A DNA stretch of 64,000 nucleotides from Serratia sp. PL17 (GCF_017832355.1 NZ_JAFIBY010000001.1:372001-436000), one strand, 5' to 3'; positions 24,643-34,866 are shown, numbered from the stretch's first letter. Notes: generated by a model not told the origin, from the sequence alone. Program-made: numbers and translations.

Positions 24643-25752
24643 ATGGTCACCCAACGTAAAAAGTGGTTATCGGGTGTTGTTGCTGGCCTGCTGATGGCCG
24701 CGTCCGTCACAGCGTCAGCCGAGGAAAAAACGCTGCACGTCTATAACTGGTCCGACTATATTGCGCCGGACACCTTAGCTAAATTCCAAAAAGAAACCGG
24801 TATTAAGGTCGTGTATGACGTCTTTGACTCCAACGAAGTGTTGGAAGGCAAGCTGATGGCAGGCAGCACCGGTTATGATTTGGTCGTACCTTCATCCAAC
24901 TTCCTCGAACGTCAGTCGCAAGCAGGCATTTTTGAGCCGCTCGACAAGAGCAAAATACCGAACTACAAAAACCTTGATCCAGAGATGCTGAAGCTGGTGG
25001 CGCATAACGATAAGGATAACAAGTACGGCATCCCTTACATGATGGTGACCACCGGTATCGGCTATAACGTTGATAAGGTCAAAGCGGTGTTGGGCAAAGA
25101 TGCACCGGTCAACAGTTGGGATCTGATCCTTAAACCGGAAAATCTCGAGAAGCTAAAAAGTTGTGGGGTTTCCTTCCTGGATGCGCCAAGCGAAGTTTAC
25201 GCTACCGTACTGCATTATCTGGGCAAAGATCCTAACAGCACCAACGCTGCGGATTACACCGGTGCGGCAAACGATCTGCTGCTCAAGCTGCGCCCGAACA
25301 TCCGCTATTTCCATTCTTCCCAGTACATCAACGATCTGGCGAACGGGGATATCTGTGTCGCGATCGGCTGGTCCGGTGACGTCATGCAAGCCGCCAACCG
25401 TGCCAAAGAGGCGAAGAACGGCGTGAACATTGCTTACGCCATTCCGAAAGAAGGCGCGCTGACCTACTTTGATATGTTTGCCATGCCGGCAGATGCCAAA
25501 AGTAAAGATGCTGCTTATCAGTTCCTGAATTTCTTGCTGAAACCGGACATCATGGCGGATATCAGCAACCACGTTTACTACGCCAATGCGGTCAAGGACT
25601 CTACGCCGCTGGTGAACGCCGAGGTGCGTGATAACCCGAACGTGTATCCGCCAGCGGATATTCGCGCCAAGCTGTTCACGTTGAACGTACAGTCGCCGAA
25701 ACTGGACCGCGTCATTACCCGTGCCTGGACTAAAGTTAAAAGCGGGAAGTAA
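24643..25752 (+). CDS. potF: Putrescine-binding periplasmic protein PotF
   Basis: 369 residues with a signal peptide (cleavage near ASVTASA-EE). Mature sequence starts KTLHVYNWSDYIAPDTLAKF, the polyamine-binding hallmark, with YDLVVPSSNFLERQ, GIPYMMVTTGIGYN and GWSGDVMQAANRA around the ligand cleft. It delivers putrescine to PotHI/PotG. ATG at 24643 follows GGAGG. First gene of potFGHI. Confidence 0.97.
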   Translation: MVTQRKKWLSGVVAGLLMAASVTASAEEKTLHVYNWSDYIAPDTLAKFQKETGIKVVYDVFDSNEVLEGKLMAGSTGYDLVVPSSNFLERQSQAGIFEPLDKSKIPNYKNLDPEMLKLVAHNDKDNKYGIPYMMVTTGIGYNVDKVKAVLGKDAPVNSWDLILKPENLEKLKSCGVSFLDAPSEVYATVLHYLGKDPNSTNAADYTGAANDLLLKLRPNIRYFHSSQYINDLANGDICVAIGWSGDVMQAANRAKEAKNGVNIAYAIPKEGALTYFDMFAMPADAKSKDAAYQFLNFLLKPDIMADISNHVYYANAVKDSTPLVNAEVRDNPNVYPPADIRAKLFTLNVQSPKLDRVITRAWTKVKSGK

Positions 25753-25890
25753 TACTCAGGGCCCAGTATATCGGGCCCGGTTTTCCCTGTTGTTTTGACC
25801 AGCAGGCGGGTGTTTCCCGCCTCGTTGCCATTTTGGGCCATGGCAATCGCCGTGGTTTTTTGTCCTGTTTTGCACCGGAGAGCACCCCGA

Positions 25891-27024
25891 TTGAACGACG
25901 TCATCCCTCGTCCTCAAGCCAAGTCGCAGAAGGTTTTCACCCCTCTGCTGGAAATCCGTAACCTCACCAAAACCTTTGATGGCCAAAACGCGGTCGAAGA
26001 CGTCAGCCTGACCATCTATAAAGGCGAAATATTTGCATTATTGGGCCCTTCGGGCTGCGGCAAGTCGACGCTGCTACGTATGCTGGCCGGCTTTGAACAG
26101 CCGACGGAAGGGCAAATAGTGCTCGATGGGCAGGATATGTCGCACGTGCCACCTTACCAGCGGCCGATCAACATGATGTTCCAGTCCTACGCGCTGTTCC
26201 CGCACATGACGGTAGAGCAAAACATCGCCTTTGGCCTGAAGCAGGACAAAATGCCTCGTGCGGAAATCGCCGGCCGGGTCGCCGAAATGTTGTCGTTGGT
26301 GCATATGCAGGAGTTCGCCAAACGTAAGCCTCACCAACTCTCCGGTGGTCAACGTCAACGCGTGGCCCTGGCACGTAGCCTGGCGAAACGACCAAAGCTG
26401 CTGCTACTCGACGAACCTATGGGGGCGCTGGATAAAAAGCTGCGCGATCGGATGCAGCTGGAAGTGACGGACATTCTTGAGCGTGTCGGAGTGACCTGCG
26501 TAATGGTGACGCACGATCAAGAAGAAGCCATGACCATGGCAGGCCGTATAGCCATTATGAACCGCGGTAAATTTGTGCAGATTGGCGAGCCGGAAGAGAT
26601 CTACGAGCACCCGAACAGCCGCTTTAGCGCGGAGTTCATCGGCTCGGTCAACGTATTTGACTGTGTGCTGCAAGAGCGCCATGACGATGCCTTGATCCTG
26701 CAAAGCCCCGGCTTGCGTCACGCGATCAAGGTTGACTCTGATGCCTCGGTGGTAGACGGCGTACCGATCCAGGTCGCGCTGAGACCAGAAAAAATTATGC
26801 TGTGCGAAGACGTACCGCAAGATGGCTGCAACTTTGCCGTAGGTGAGGTTGTGCACATCGCCTATCTCGGTGATTTGTCTATCTATCACGTGAAATTACT
26901 CAGCGGCCAGATGATCAGCGCCCAGTTGCAGAACGGCCATCGTTTCCGCAAAGGGATGCCGACCTGGGGTGATGAAGTGCGTCTGTGCTGGGAAGCCGAC
27001 AGCTGTGTCGTGTTGACGGTGTAG
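25891..27024 (+). CDS. potG: Putrescine ABC transporter ATPase PotG
   Basis: 377 residues, exactly the E. coli length when started at the TTG at 25891, which follows CGGAGAG. Walker A GPSGCGKST at 52-60, LSGGQ at 150-154 and Walker B LLLLDEP at 170-176 are intact. A C-terminal TOBE domain (from about 290) has ALRPEKIMLCE and VGEVVHIAYLGDLSIYHV. It powers putrescine import by PotHI. An upstream in-frame ATG-type extension to 25795 is not conserved. Confidence 0.96.
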   Translation: MNDVIPRPQAKSQKVFTPLLEIRNLTKTFDGQNAVEDVSLTIYKGEIFALLGPSGCGKSTLLRMLAGFEQPTEGQIVLDGQDMSHVPPYQRPINMMFQSYALFPHMTVEQNIAFGLKQDKMPRAEIAGRVAEMLSLVHMQEFAKRKPHQLSGGQRQRVALARSLAKRPKLLLLDEPMGALDKKLRDRMQLEVTDILERVGVTCVMVTHDQEEAMTMAGRIAIMNRGKFVQIGEPEEIYEHPNSRFSAEFIGSVNVFDCVLQERHDDALILQSPGLRHAIKVDSDASVVDGVPIQVALRPEKIMLCEDVPQDGCNFAVGEVVHIAYLGDLSIYHVKLLSGQMISAQLQNGHRFRKGMPTWGDEVRLCWEADSCVVLTV

Positions 27025-27043
27025 AAGGTGGGGAATAATCATT

Positions 27044-28009
27044 ATGACAATGCTTGCTGAACGCACGCCGCCGGAACCGCCGGCGAAAACGCCCGGTCCA
27101 TTGAAAGCGCTGTTCCAGCGCCTGCAGATGGCCCATGGCCGCAAGCTGGTAATTGCGGTGCCGCTGCTGTGGCTGACGTTATTATTCCTGCTGCCGTTCC
27201 TGATTGTGTTCAAGATAAGCCTGGCAGAACTGGCGCTTGCCGTTCCACCCTATACTGACTTGATGAGTTGGGCAGAGGGTAAGCTGGATATTGCACTCAA
27301 CTTTGCCAATTACCTGCAACTGACCGACGACCCGCTGTATGTGGATGCTTATTTGCAATCGTTGCAGGTAGCGGCGGTGTCGACCCTGTGCTGCTTAATC
27401 ATCGGCTATCCGTTGGCGTGGGCAGTGGCACACAGCAAATCGTCAACCCGCAATATATTGCTGCTGCTGGTGATCTTGCCGTCGTGGACCTCGTTTTTAA
27501 TCCGGGTTTATGCCTGGATGGGCATCTTGAAAAACAACGGTATTCTTAACAACTTCCTGTTGTGGTTGGGTGTCATTGATCATCCACTGGTGATTTTGCA
27601 CACCAATTTGGCGGTGTATATCGGCGTTGTGTATTCCTATCTGCCGTTTATGGTGTTGCCGATTTATACCGCGCTGACAAGGTTGGATTACTCGTTGGTG
27701 GAGGCTTCCCTCGATCTGGGGGCCAAACCGTTGAAAACCTTTTTCAGCGTGATTATGCCGTTGACGCGTGGCGGCATTATTGCCGGCTCGATGCTGGTGT
27801 TTATCCCTGCGGTCGGCGAATTTGTCATTCCTGAACTGCTGGGCGGACCCGACAGTATTATGATTGGCCGGGTACTGTGGCAGGAGTTCTTTAATAACCG
27901 CGACTGGCCGGTGGCCTCGGCGGTTGCTACCGTTATGCTGTTGCTGTTGATCGTGCCAATTCTCTGGTTCCACAAGCACCAGAACAAGGAAATGGGGGGG
28001 CAGGGATGA
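27044..28009 (+). CDS. potH: Putrescine ABC transporter permease PotH
   Basis: 321 residues, six transmembrane segments, with the EAA loop EASLDLGAKPLKTFFSVIMP (about 224-243) contacting PotG. GEFVIPELLGGPDSIMIG after the loop is a PotH/PotB-type conserved region. It starts 19 bp after potG and its end overlaps potI by four bases (ATGA). Confidence 0.96.
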   Translation: MTMLAERTPPEPPAKTPGPLKALFQRLQMAHGRKLVIAVPLLWLTLLFLLPFLIVFKISLAELALAVPPYTDLMSWAEGKLDIALNFANYLQLTDDPLYVDAYLQSLQVAAVSTLCCLIIGYPLAWAVAHSKSSTRNILLLLVILPSWTSFLIRVYAWMGILKNNGILNNFLLWLGVIDHPLVILHTNLAVYIGVVYSYLPFMVLPIYTALTRLDYSLVEASLDLGAKPLKTFFSVIMPLTRGGIIAGSMLVFIPAVGEFVIPELLGGPDSIMIGRVLWQEFFNNRDWPVASAVATVMLLLLIVPILWFHKHQNKEMGGQG

Positions 28010-28851
28010 ACAATTTGCCGGTAGTTCGTTCACCATGGCGCATTGCTATTTTGGTCATTGGTTTTACATTTTTGTATGCACCGATGCTGATGCTGGTGGT
28101 TTACTCGTTCAACAGTTCCAAGCTGGTGACGGTGTGGGCAGGCTGGTCGACGCGGTGGTATGTTGAGCTGTTCCATGATTCAGCGATGATCAGTGCCGTC
28201 GGGCTAAGCTTGACGATTGCTGCTGCCTCGGCGACCGCCGCCGTGGTGCTTGGCGCTCTGGCGGCCGTGGTTATGGTGCGTTTTGGCCGTTTCCGCGGTT
28301 CAACCGGTTTTGCCTTTATGCTGACAGCCCCTTTGGTTATGCCGGACGTGATCACAGGCCTGTCGTTACTGCTGCTGTTTGTGGCGATGGGGCATGCGTT
28401 TGGCTGGCCGTCGGAGCGGGGCATGTTTACCATTTGGCTGGCCCATGTCACTTTCTGTACTGCTTATGTATCCGTGGTGATCAGTTCGCGCCTGCGTGAG
28501 TTGGATCGCTCTATCGAAGAAGCCGCCATGGATTTGGGCGCGACGCCGCTGAAAGTGTTCTTTGTGATCACCTTGCCGATGATTGCCCCTGCACTGATCG
28601 CCGGTTGGATGTTGGCTTTCACCCTGTCATTGGACGATCTGGTTATCGCCAGCTTTGTCGCCGGGCCGGGTGCCACCACCTTGCCGATGTTGGTGTTCTC
28701 CAGCGTACGCATGGGCGTTAACCCAGAAATTAACGCGTTGGCAAGTTTGATTCTGCTGGTGGTTGGGGTTATTGGCTTGATTGCATGGTGGTTTATGGCG
28801 CGCTCGGAAAAACAGCGATCGCGCGAATTACAAAAGGCTGCCCGTAGCTGA
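28006..28851 (+). CDS. potI: Putrescine ABC transporter permease PotI
   Basis: 281 residues, six transmembrane segments, with the EAA loop EAAMDLGATPLKVFFVITLP and the SLDDLVIASFVAGPGATTLP segment typical of PotI/PotC. Translationally coupled to potH by a 4-base overlap. Last gene of the operon. Confidence 0.96.
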   Translation: MNNLPVVRSPWRIAILVIGFTFLYAPMLMLVVYSFNSSKLVTVWAGWSTRWYVELFHDSAMISAVGLSLTIAAASATAAVVLGALAAVVMVRFGRFRGSTGFAFMLTAPLVMPDVITGLSLLLLFVAMGHAFGWPSERGMFTIWLAHVTFCTAYVSVVISSRLRELDRSIEEAAMDLGATPLKVFFVITLPMIAPALIAGWMLAFTLSLDDLVIASFVAGPGATTLPMLVFSSVRMGVNPEINALASLILLVVGVIGLIAWWFMARSEKQRSRELQKAARS

Positions 28852-28998
28852 GTCTGAGCAAACCTGCTATTTTTGCAATAATTGGTATTGCAATTGATTA
28901 CCTGACTTTATATACGCCGTTTGAATAGCCCCAATCAAGGTTAATTGCCGCGTTATGAGCGGCAGTTTGAAAGGGGCAGTGGCGTTTCGTTACGGAAC

Positions 28999-29484
28999 AT
29001 GGACATGTCAGACATGCTGAACAGCAGGCAGGGAATGGGAACGACTTCAGATGCGCCAGTACCGGTGATGGTTGCAGGTACCGCGATGGTCGCTATCAAA
29101 TGCGTCAGCGTGCTGTTGCTGTTAGGTGAGCTCGGCGTCGACGGCGCGCAGGAGTTTGTCAGCACCAGTGCGCAGGCCTGGGATTCCACCTTGATCTTTC
29201 TGGCGGGTTTGTTACTGCTGTGTCTGCAAATCAGTTGTGGTTTCGCAGTGATGCGTGGCCGCAATTGGGGACGTTGGATCTATGTCATCTGTCAGTGTGT
29301 TGTGGTCGGCTATTTGCTGCTCGCCACCATTGGCAGCTTTCTGCCGGAAGTATTTACCGTTGAGGGTGAAAGCAGTGGGCAGATCCTGCACGAACTGATC
29401 CTGCAAAAAATCCCAGATGTTGTCATTCTGGCATTGCTGTTTATCCCTGCGGCCAGCCGCCGGTTTTTCGCTGCACGTCATTGA
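28999..29484 (+). CDS. ybjO: DUF2593 inner membrane protein YbjO
   Basis: 161 residues with four predicted transmembrane helices. It matches E. coli YbjO in GRNWGRWIYVICQ and LQKIPDVVILALLFIPAASRRFF. Start at 28999 (MDMSDM) gives the normal length; the in-frame start at 28945 adds no family sequence and the ATG at 29005 is also possible. Function unknown. Confidence 0.86.
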   Translation: MDMSDMLNSRQGMGTTSDAPVPVMVAGTAMVAIKCVSVLLLLGELGVDGAQEFVSTSAQAWDSTLIFLAGLLLLCLQISCGFAVMRGRNWGRWIYVICQCVVVGYLLLATIGSFLPEVFTVEGESSGQILHELILQKIPDVVILALLFIPAASRRFFAARH

Positions 29485-29552
29485 GATTTCATACCCGGCG
29501 CTTTCCAAACCGTCACGTTGCTGGCGGCAACTTGAAAGCTATAGGGTATAGC

Positions 29553-29577
29553 GGCGCAGAGTGCTAAACTCTGCGCC
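29553..29577 (+). terminator. Hairpin after ybjO
   Basis: GGCGCAGAGT-GCTAA-ACTCTGCGCC, perfect 10-bp stem followed by CTTAATTCTT, 34 bp before rlmC. Confidence 0.65.
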
Positions 29578-29611
29578 CTTAATTCTTCATCCTGAACCTA
29601 GAGTACTTTTC

Positions 29612-30739
29612 ATGCATTGCGCTTTGTATACGGCGGGCACTTGCCGTTCCTGTCAGTGGCTGGAAAAGCCTTACCCGCAGCAACTGACAGACAAACAGCA
29701 CCATCTGCAATCACTGCTGACTGGCCGTGATGTCGCCCAGTGGCTGGAGCCGATTGCCGGCAAGCAGAGCGCATTTCGCAACAAAGCCAAAATGGTGGTC
29801 AGTGGCAGCGTAGAACGCCCGTTGCTCGGCATGTTGCATCGTGATGGCACTCCGGTTGATCTCAGCGCTTGTCCGCTTTACCCCGCCAGTTTTGCCCCAA
29901 TGTTTGACGTGCTGAAAAGCTTTATCGCTCGGGCCGGTCTGACGCCTTACAACGTGGCACGTAAACGCGGCGAGCTAAAATATTTGTTGTTAACTGAAAG
30001 CACCCATAGCGGAGGCGTGATGCTGCGCTTTGTGCTGCGTTCAGAGACGAAACTGGCGCAGTTACGTGCTGCCCTGCCGTGGTTAAGGCAACAGCTGCCG
30101 CAACTCAGGGTGATCTCTGCCAATATTCAGCCGGTGCATATGGCGATTATGGAGGGGGAGCGTGAAATCCCGCTGACAGAGTTGCAGGCGTTGGAAGAGC
30201 AGTTTAATCAGGTGCCGTTGTATATTCGCCCGCAAAGTTTCTTCCAGACCAATCCGCAGGTGGCTGCCGACCTGTATGCCACAGCCCGCGACTGGGTGCG
30301 CGCATTAGGCATCAACAGCATGTGGGATCTGTTCTGCGGTGTGGGGGGCTTTGGTCTGCACTGCGCGCAGCCGGAAACACGTTTGACGGGGATCGAGATC
30401 AGCGCAGAAGCGATTGCCTGTGCGCGCCAGTCGGCGAACGCCCTGGGTTTGCAACATGTTGATTTTCAGGCACTGGATTCAACGCAGTTCGCCACCGCTG
30501 AAGGCCGTGTACCGCAACTGGTGTTGGTCAATCCGCCGCGACGTGGCATTGGCAAGGCATTGTGTGACTATTTAAACCTGATGGCGCCGGGCTATATTTT
30601 GTATTCGAGCTGCAACGCCGAGACGATGGCGAAAGACATTGAGATGTTACCGGATTACCGCATTGAACGCGTGCAACTGTTCGATATGTTCCCCCATACC
30701 GCCCATTACGAAGTGCTGACGCTGCTGGTACGCCATTAA
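29612..30739 (+). CDS. rlmC: 23S rRNA (uracil-747-C5)-methyltransferase RlmC
   Basis: 375 residues (same as E. coli). The [4Fe-4S] cysteines C3, C11 and C14 are in [16 protein letters not shown], with a fourth in the [11 protein letters not shown] segment. The SAM site is [15 protein letters not shown]. The PPRRGIGK motif and catalytic cysteine [12 protein letters not shown] are intact. ATG at 29612 is fixed by homology; the frame is open upstream to 29561, where sequence is the ybjO terminator. Methylates U747 in 23S rRNA helix 35. Confidence 0.96.
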   Translation: MHCALYTAGTCRSCQWLEKPYPQQLTDKQHHLQSLLTGRDVAQWLEPIAGKQSAFRNKAKMVVSGSVERPLLGMLHRDGTPVDLSACPLYPASFAPMFDVLKSFIARAGLTPYNVARKRGELKYLLLTESTHSGGVMLRFVLRSETKLAQLRAALPWLRQQLPQLRVISANIQPVHMAIMEGEREIPLTELQALEEQFNQVPLYIRPQSFFQTNPQVAADLYATARDWVRALGINSMWDLFCGVGGFGLHCAQPETRLTGIEISAEAIACARQSANALGLQHVDFQALDSTQFATAEGRVPQLVLVNPPRRGIGKALCDYLNLMAPGYILYSSCNAETMAKDIEMLPDYRIERVQLFDMFPHTAHYEVLTLLVRH

Positions 30740-30754
30740 AGAACGTTGTGGGGA

Positions 30755-30778
30755 CAGGGCGTGGTATGCCACGCCCTG
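30755..30778. terminator. Bidirectional hairpin rlmC/artJ
   Basis: CAGGGCGTGG-TATG-CCACGCCCTG, perfect 10-bp stem between convergent genes. Confidence 0.75.
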
Positions 30779-30786
30779 GAAAGATC

Positions 30787-31521
30787 TTACTGCGGGAACC
30801 ACTTATCGTTGATGGCTTTGTAAGTGCCGTCAGCCTTGATGGCGTCCAGTGCGGCATTCAGCTTGGCCAACAACGCCTGGTTGTCCGGGCGTACGGCAAT
30901 GCCCAGACCGGTACCGAAGTATTGTGCATCGGTAACGTGCTCACCGACCGGTGCCAATTGCGGGCTGTTCTTCAACCATTCATTCACTACCGCAGTATCA
31001 CCAAATACGCCGTCGATACGGCCGTTTTTGAGTTCGAGAATGGCATTCTGGTAGCTGTCGTAAGAGACGGTGTTAATCTCTGGGTGCTTATCCTGCATGT
31101 ATTTCTGATGGGTAGTGCCGTTCTCCATGCCGATCTTTTTGCCTTTCAAATCGGCCAGCGAGCTGAATTTGCCTTTTTGGGCAATCACAATTGCTGAGTT
31201 GGCATAATAGGGTTGAGTGAAGGCAACTTGCTTGCTGCGTTCTGGCGTGATGTCCATACCGGAGATCACCGCATCGTATTTTTTGAATTTCAGCGCAGCG
31301 ATCAGGCTATCGAACGCCTGGTTGGTGAAGGTGCATTCAGCCTTCATTTGTTTGCATAATGCGTTAGCCAGGTCGATATCAAAACCCACAATTTTGTTGC
31401 TGGCATCCAGCGATTCGAACGGGGGATAGGTGGCTGAAGAGGCAAAGCGAATGGTCTCTGCGGCACTGGCGTTAAAGGCAATACCAGCGAGTACTGTGGC
31501 GGCCAGTAATAGTTTTTTCAT
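30787..31521 (-). CDS. artJ: Arginine-binding periplasmic protein ArtJ
   Basis: 244 residues, signal peptide to about ASA-AE. Type 3 amino-acid-binding fold with IRFASSATYPPFESLDASN, GFDIDLANALC and the GTTHQKYMQDKHPE and GVFGDTAVVNEWL segments. It is 70-75% like ArtI in the same locus by eye. It is separated from artM by a terminator and has its own paired ARG boxes, as in E. coli, where ArtJ is the arginine-specific receptor. Confidence 0.94.
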   Translation of the reverse strand: MKKLLLAATVLAGIAFNASAAETIRFASSATYPPFESLDASNKIVGFDIDLANALCKQMKAECTFTNQAFDSLIAALKFKKYDAVISGMDITPERSKQVAFTQPYYANSAIVIAQKGKFSSLADLKGKKIGMENGTTHQKYMQDKHPEINTVSYDSYQNAILELKNGRIDGVFGDTAVVNEWLKNSPQLAPVGEHVTDAQYFGTGLGIAVRPDNQALLAKLNAALDAIKADGTYKAINDKWFPQ

Positions 31522-31633
31522 GCGTAAAGCTCCTGTCTGTAAGCCTGCGTTTTTTTATGTCGTCGCCGCTTGATTTTACTGACAATAACCCAAAGGTTTT
31601 GGCGGCTGTTGGTTGGCATTTACCCTGCCATTT

Positions 31634-31672
31634 TATGAATTAATATGCAATATAAATGATTAAAAAATTATC
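31634..31672 (-). promoter_or_regulatory. Paired ARG boxes (ArgR operator) of artJ
   Basis: Two 18-bp boxes separated by 3 bp: 31634-31651 matches WNTGAATWWWWATTCANW with one mismatch, 31655-31672 with about four. The 18-3-18 layout is the hallmark of ArgR hexamer operators. Confidence 0.78.
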
Positions 31673-31687
31673 GAGAGGCATAAAAAA

Positions 31688-31707
31688 GCCCTGCGCAATG
31701 GCAGGGC
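31688..31707 (-). terminator. Terminator of artPIQM
   Basis: GCCCTGC-CATTGC-GCAGGGC followed on the minus strand by TTTTTT. It ends the artPIQM transcript 24 bp after artM. Confidence 0.9.
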
Positions 31708-31730
31708 GTTGAGACGGCCTTTCAGCATGC

Positions 31731-32399
31731 TCAGTTGCGGCGCTCAAAGGCCAGCGCCCGGCGCTCGACCAAACGCATCAGTAACGTCAACAGACCATTA
31801 ACGCACAGATACACCAGCCCGGCAGCACCAAACACCATCACATCGTAGGTACGGCCATACATCAGTTGGCTGTAGCCCATCACTTCCATCAGGGTGATGG
31901 TATAGGCCAGTGAGGTACTCTTGAATACCAGCACGACTTCGTTGGAATAAGAGGACAACGCACGTTTAAAGGCAAATGGCAGCAGGATACGCAGCGACTG
32001 CGTACGCGACATGCCAAGCGCTTCACAGGATTGCCATTGACCGGCAGGGATTGCGCGTACTGCCCCGTAAAACAGCTGCGTGGTGTAAGCCGCGCTGTTC
32101 AACGCCAGCGCGACCATCGCACAGAGCCACGGTTGTGACAGTAAGTCCCACAACCAGGGATATTCGCGGATAGCCGGGAACTGCCCTGGGCCGTAGTAGA
32201 TCAGAAATATCTGCACCAGCAATGGTGTGCCAGTAAACAGCGTGATGTAGATCTTTACCAATGGCGTCAGGATCGGTGTTTTCAGCGTCAGGATCACCGT
32301 CAGTAACAGTGACAAAATAAGCGCCACGATCAGTGCAGTGATAGTCAATGTCAGACTGGTGTGCAGCCCTTTGATGATTTCTGGTAAGAACTCAAACAT
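31731..32399 (-). CDS. artM: Arginine ABC transporter permease ArtM
   Basis: 222 residues, about five transmembrane segments, with the permease signature CEALGMSRTQSLRILLPFAF contacting ArtP. ATG overlaps the artQ stop by one base (TGATG), so translation is coupled. Forms the channel with ArtQ. Confidence 0.95.
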   Translation of the reverse strand: MFEFLPEIIKGLHTSLTLTITALIVALILSLLLTVILTLKTPILTPLVKIYITLFTGTPLLVQIFLIYYGPGQFPAIREYPWLWDLLSQPWLCAMVALALNSAAYTTQLFYGAVRAIPAGQWQSCEALGMSRTQSLRILLPFAFKRALSSYSNEVVLVFKSTSLAYTITLMEVMGYSQLMYGRTYDVMVFGAAGLVYLCVNGLLTLLMRLVERRALAFERRN

Positions 32400-33115
32400 C
32401 AGGCTGGCCCCCGCTCAAAACGCGTGGTGCGCAGTTCGATGCGTTTGATGATGTACTGGCTTAACAGGGTAACCACCAAATAGATTGCCGCTGCAATGAC
32501 GTACCAGGTGAAAGGTTCCTGTGTGCGCGTGGCGATGCTTTTAGTTTGCAGCATCAGATCGTTAACGCTGATCAACGATACCAATGCCGTATCTTTCAGC
32601 AACACCAGCCATTGGTTGCCCAAGCCCGGCAACGCGTGGCGCCACATCTGCGGCATGATCAAGCGAAAGAAAATCGCTGTGGTGCTCATCCCCAATGCCT
32701 GACCGGATTCCCATTGCCCTTGTGGTACGGCTTTCAGCGCCCCACGCAACGTTTGCGATGCATAGGCGGAATAGAGCAGGGCGAGTGCAATCACACCACA
32801 CAGGAACGGGCTGACTTCGAAGTTATCAATCGCCAGCTGGACGGGCAGTTGGAACAGGCCAAAATTCAGGGTGAAGCCATCGGACAGCATCAAGAGCAGC
32901 TGCGATGAACCGAAATAGATGAACAGCACCACCAGAATTTCCGGCAGGCCGCGCAGCAGGGTGACCCAGGCAGTGCCGAGCCAGCTAACCACTTTCCAGC
33001 GTGATGACTCCCAGACGGCAAACAGCATCGCCAGGATCAGCCCAAGGATAAGGGCACAAACGGCAAGGCCGACGGTCATACCGGCGGCGCTTGCTAAAGG
33101 TTGAATTTCATTCAT
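32399..33115 (-). CDS. artQ: Arginine ABC transporter permease ArtQ
   Basis: 238 residues, about five transmembrane segments, EAA-like loop [22 protein letters not shown]. Starts 9 bp after artI and overlaps artM by one base. Confidence 0.95.
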   Translation of the reverse strand: MNEIQPLASAAGMTVGLAVCALILGLILAMLFAVWESSRWKVVSWLGTAWVTLLRGLPEILVVLFIYFGSSQLLLMLSDGFTLNFGLFQLPVQLAIDNFEVSPFLCGVIALALLYSAYASQTLRGALKAVPQGQWESGQALGMSTTAIFFRLIMPQMWRHALPGLGNQWLVLLKDTALVSLISVNDLMLQTKSIATRTQEPFTWYVIAAAIYLVVTLLSQYIIKRIELRTTRFERGPA

Positions 33116-33124
33116 CGGGGTTGA

Positions 33125-33856
33125 TTACTGCTGGAACCATTTTTTGTAGATGGTTTCGTAAGTCCCATCCTGTTTGATCTTGTCCAGAGCGGCGTTGAAT
33201 TTGCCCTGAAGATCGGTGTTTTTCTGGCGAACGGCAATGCCCAGACCGGTGCCGAAGTAATCTTTGTCGGTCACTTTATCGCCCACTGCGCCCAGCGCCG
33301 CATTTTGCTTCAGCCATTCATTGACGACGGCAGTATCACCGAATACCGCATCAACGCGGCCGTTTTTCAGATCCAGAATGGCGTTCTGATAGCTGTCATA
33401 AGGCACGGTGGTGATTTCCGGGTGTTTGTCGGTCAGGTATTTCTGGTGAGTGGTGCCATTCTGCACGCCCACTTTTTTACCTTTCAGTGCAGCCACGTCG
33501 GCAACTTTGCCTTTCTGGGCGACAAACAGCGCAGAGTTATCGTAATAGGGTTTGGTAAACAGGACCTGTTTTTCACGTTCTGGCGTGATGTCCATACCGG
33601 CCATGACTGCGTCAAAACGCTTGAATTTCAGGCTTGGGATCAGGCTGTCAAAGGCTTGATTCGTGAAGGTACACTCAGCCTGGATCTCTTTACACAATGC
33701 ATTGGCCAGGTCGACGTCAAAACCCTGGATTTTGTTGCCGGCGTCAATAAATTCAAATGGAGGATAAGACGCTTCGGTAGCGAAACGGATCGTTTCGGCT
33801 GCAGAGGCGGAAACGCTGATGCCAGCCAATACGGCGGCGATTATTAGTTTTTTCAT
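33125..33856 (-). CDS. artI: Arginine/ornithine-binding periplasmic protein ArtI
   Basis: 243 residues with signal peptide (cleavage near SASA-AE). Same fold and motifs as ArtJ (IRFATEASYPPFEFIDAGN, GVQNGTTHQKYLTDKHPE). It lies inside the artPIQM operon, so it is the receptor co-transcribed with the transporter. Confidence 0.94.
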   Translation of the reverse strand: MKKLIIAAVLAGISVSASAAETIRFATEASYPPFEFIDAGNKIQGFDVDLANALCKEIQAECTFTNQAFDSLIPSLKFKRFDAVMAGMDITPEREKQVLFTKPYYDNSALFVAQKGKVADVAALKGKKVGVQNGTTHQKYLTDKHPEITTVPYDSYQNAILDLKNGRVDAVFGDTAVVNEWLKQNAALGAVGDKVTDKDYFGTGLGIAVRQKNTDLQGKFNAALDKIKQDGTYETIYKKWFQQ

Positions 33857-33889
33857 CGCAAACTCCCCAAATTACAGCAAGTAAAATTG

Positions 33890-34618
33890 TTAGTGTGATA
33901 AGTAATTAGCAAACTCGGTGGTCTGTGGCTGCGTGAAGTGACTGGCATCGCCTTGTTCCACCACGTGGCCGTTTTCCATGTAAACCACGCGGCTGGCGGT
34001 TTTACGCGCCACTTCGACTTCATGGGTAACGATCACCTGGGTGATACCGGTGCCGGCCAACTCACGAATGATGCTGACGATCTGGGCGGTAATTTCAGGA
34101 TCCAGCGCGGCAGTCGGTTCATCAAACAGCAGCACCTGTGGTTCCATCATCAGCGCACGGGCGATCGCTACACGCTGCTGTTGGCCACCGGAAAGGTGCA
34201 GTGGGAAACGATCGGCAAAGTCGGTCAGGCGCAAGCGTTTCAGCAGTTTTTCGGCACGTTCCATCGCCTGAGCTTTGGTCAGACCCAGCACGCGGCACGG
34301 CGCTTCGATCAAGTTTTGCACTACGGTTAGGTGAGGCCAGAGATTATATTGCTGGAAAACCATACCGACGTTCTGACGTAGCTCGCGAATGGCTTTTTCA
34401 CCAGGAGCCTGTTTGAAGTCGAATTGATTACCGGCGATCTGCAATTGGCCTGAGCGTGGCATTTCCAACAGGTTCAACACCCGTAATAACGAGCTTTTCC
34501 CTGCGCCGCTTGGACCAAGCAGCACTAAGGTTTCCCCTGCTGGGCAATCCAGCGTGATGTCAAACAGCGCCTGATGTGCGCCGTAATAGCAGTTGATACC
34601 GTTAAGTTGAATGCTCAT
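33890..34618 (-). CDS. artP: Arginine ABC transporter ATPase ArtP
   Basis: 242 residues. Walker [10 protein letters not shown] at 35-43, Q-loop [10 protein letters not shown], signature [15 protein letters not shown] and Walker [15 protein letters not shown] are intact. First gene of artPIQM; paired ARG-box-like elements lie 45-83 bp upstream. Confidence 0.96.
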   Translation of the reverse strand: MSIQLNGINCYYGAHQALFDITLDCPAGETLVLLGPSGAGKSSLLRVLNLLEMPRSGQLQIAGNQFDFKQAPGEKAIRELRQNVGMVFQQYNLWPHLTVVQNLIEAPCRVLGLTKAQAMERAEKLLKRLRLTDFADRFPLHLSGGQQQRVAIARALMMEPQVLLFDEPTAALDPEITAQIVSIIRELAGTGITQVIVTHEVEVARKTASRVVYMENGHVVEQGDASHFTQPQTTEFANYLSH

Positions 34619-34662
34619 GCGCCAGAATTGAATAGATATTGATGCCGCAAATGTTAACTTCC

Positions 34663-34701
34663 ACAGAATACTTATGCAATCTTTGTGCGTTAAAATTTAT
34701 T
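34663..34701 (-). promoter_or_regulatory. Paired ARG boxes of artPIQM
   Basis: Boxes at 34663-34680 and 34684-34701, 3 bp apart, each agree with the 18-base ARG consensus at 15 positions. Weaker than the artJ operator but with the correct layout. Confidence 0.6.
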
Positions 34702-34845
34702 ACTGCGCGGCAGGATAGTGAAAGAATAGCACAAGATACCGCGTGTCAGGTTCGAAGGGGGGATTTGTCGTGCATGCTGTGAGGTAGGTAGCGAAATTTC
34801 TCAAACTGAGCAAATATTGAGCGCAATCAAGGCATTTTTCTGACG

Positions 34846-34866
34846 ACCGGCCCGGAGAGGGCCGGT
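34846..34866 (-). terminator. Hairpin after ybjP
   Basis: ACCGGCCC-GGAGA-GGGCCGGT, perfect 8-bp stem 13 bp past the ybjP stop; no T-run on the minus strand. Confidence 0.55.
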
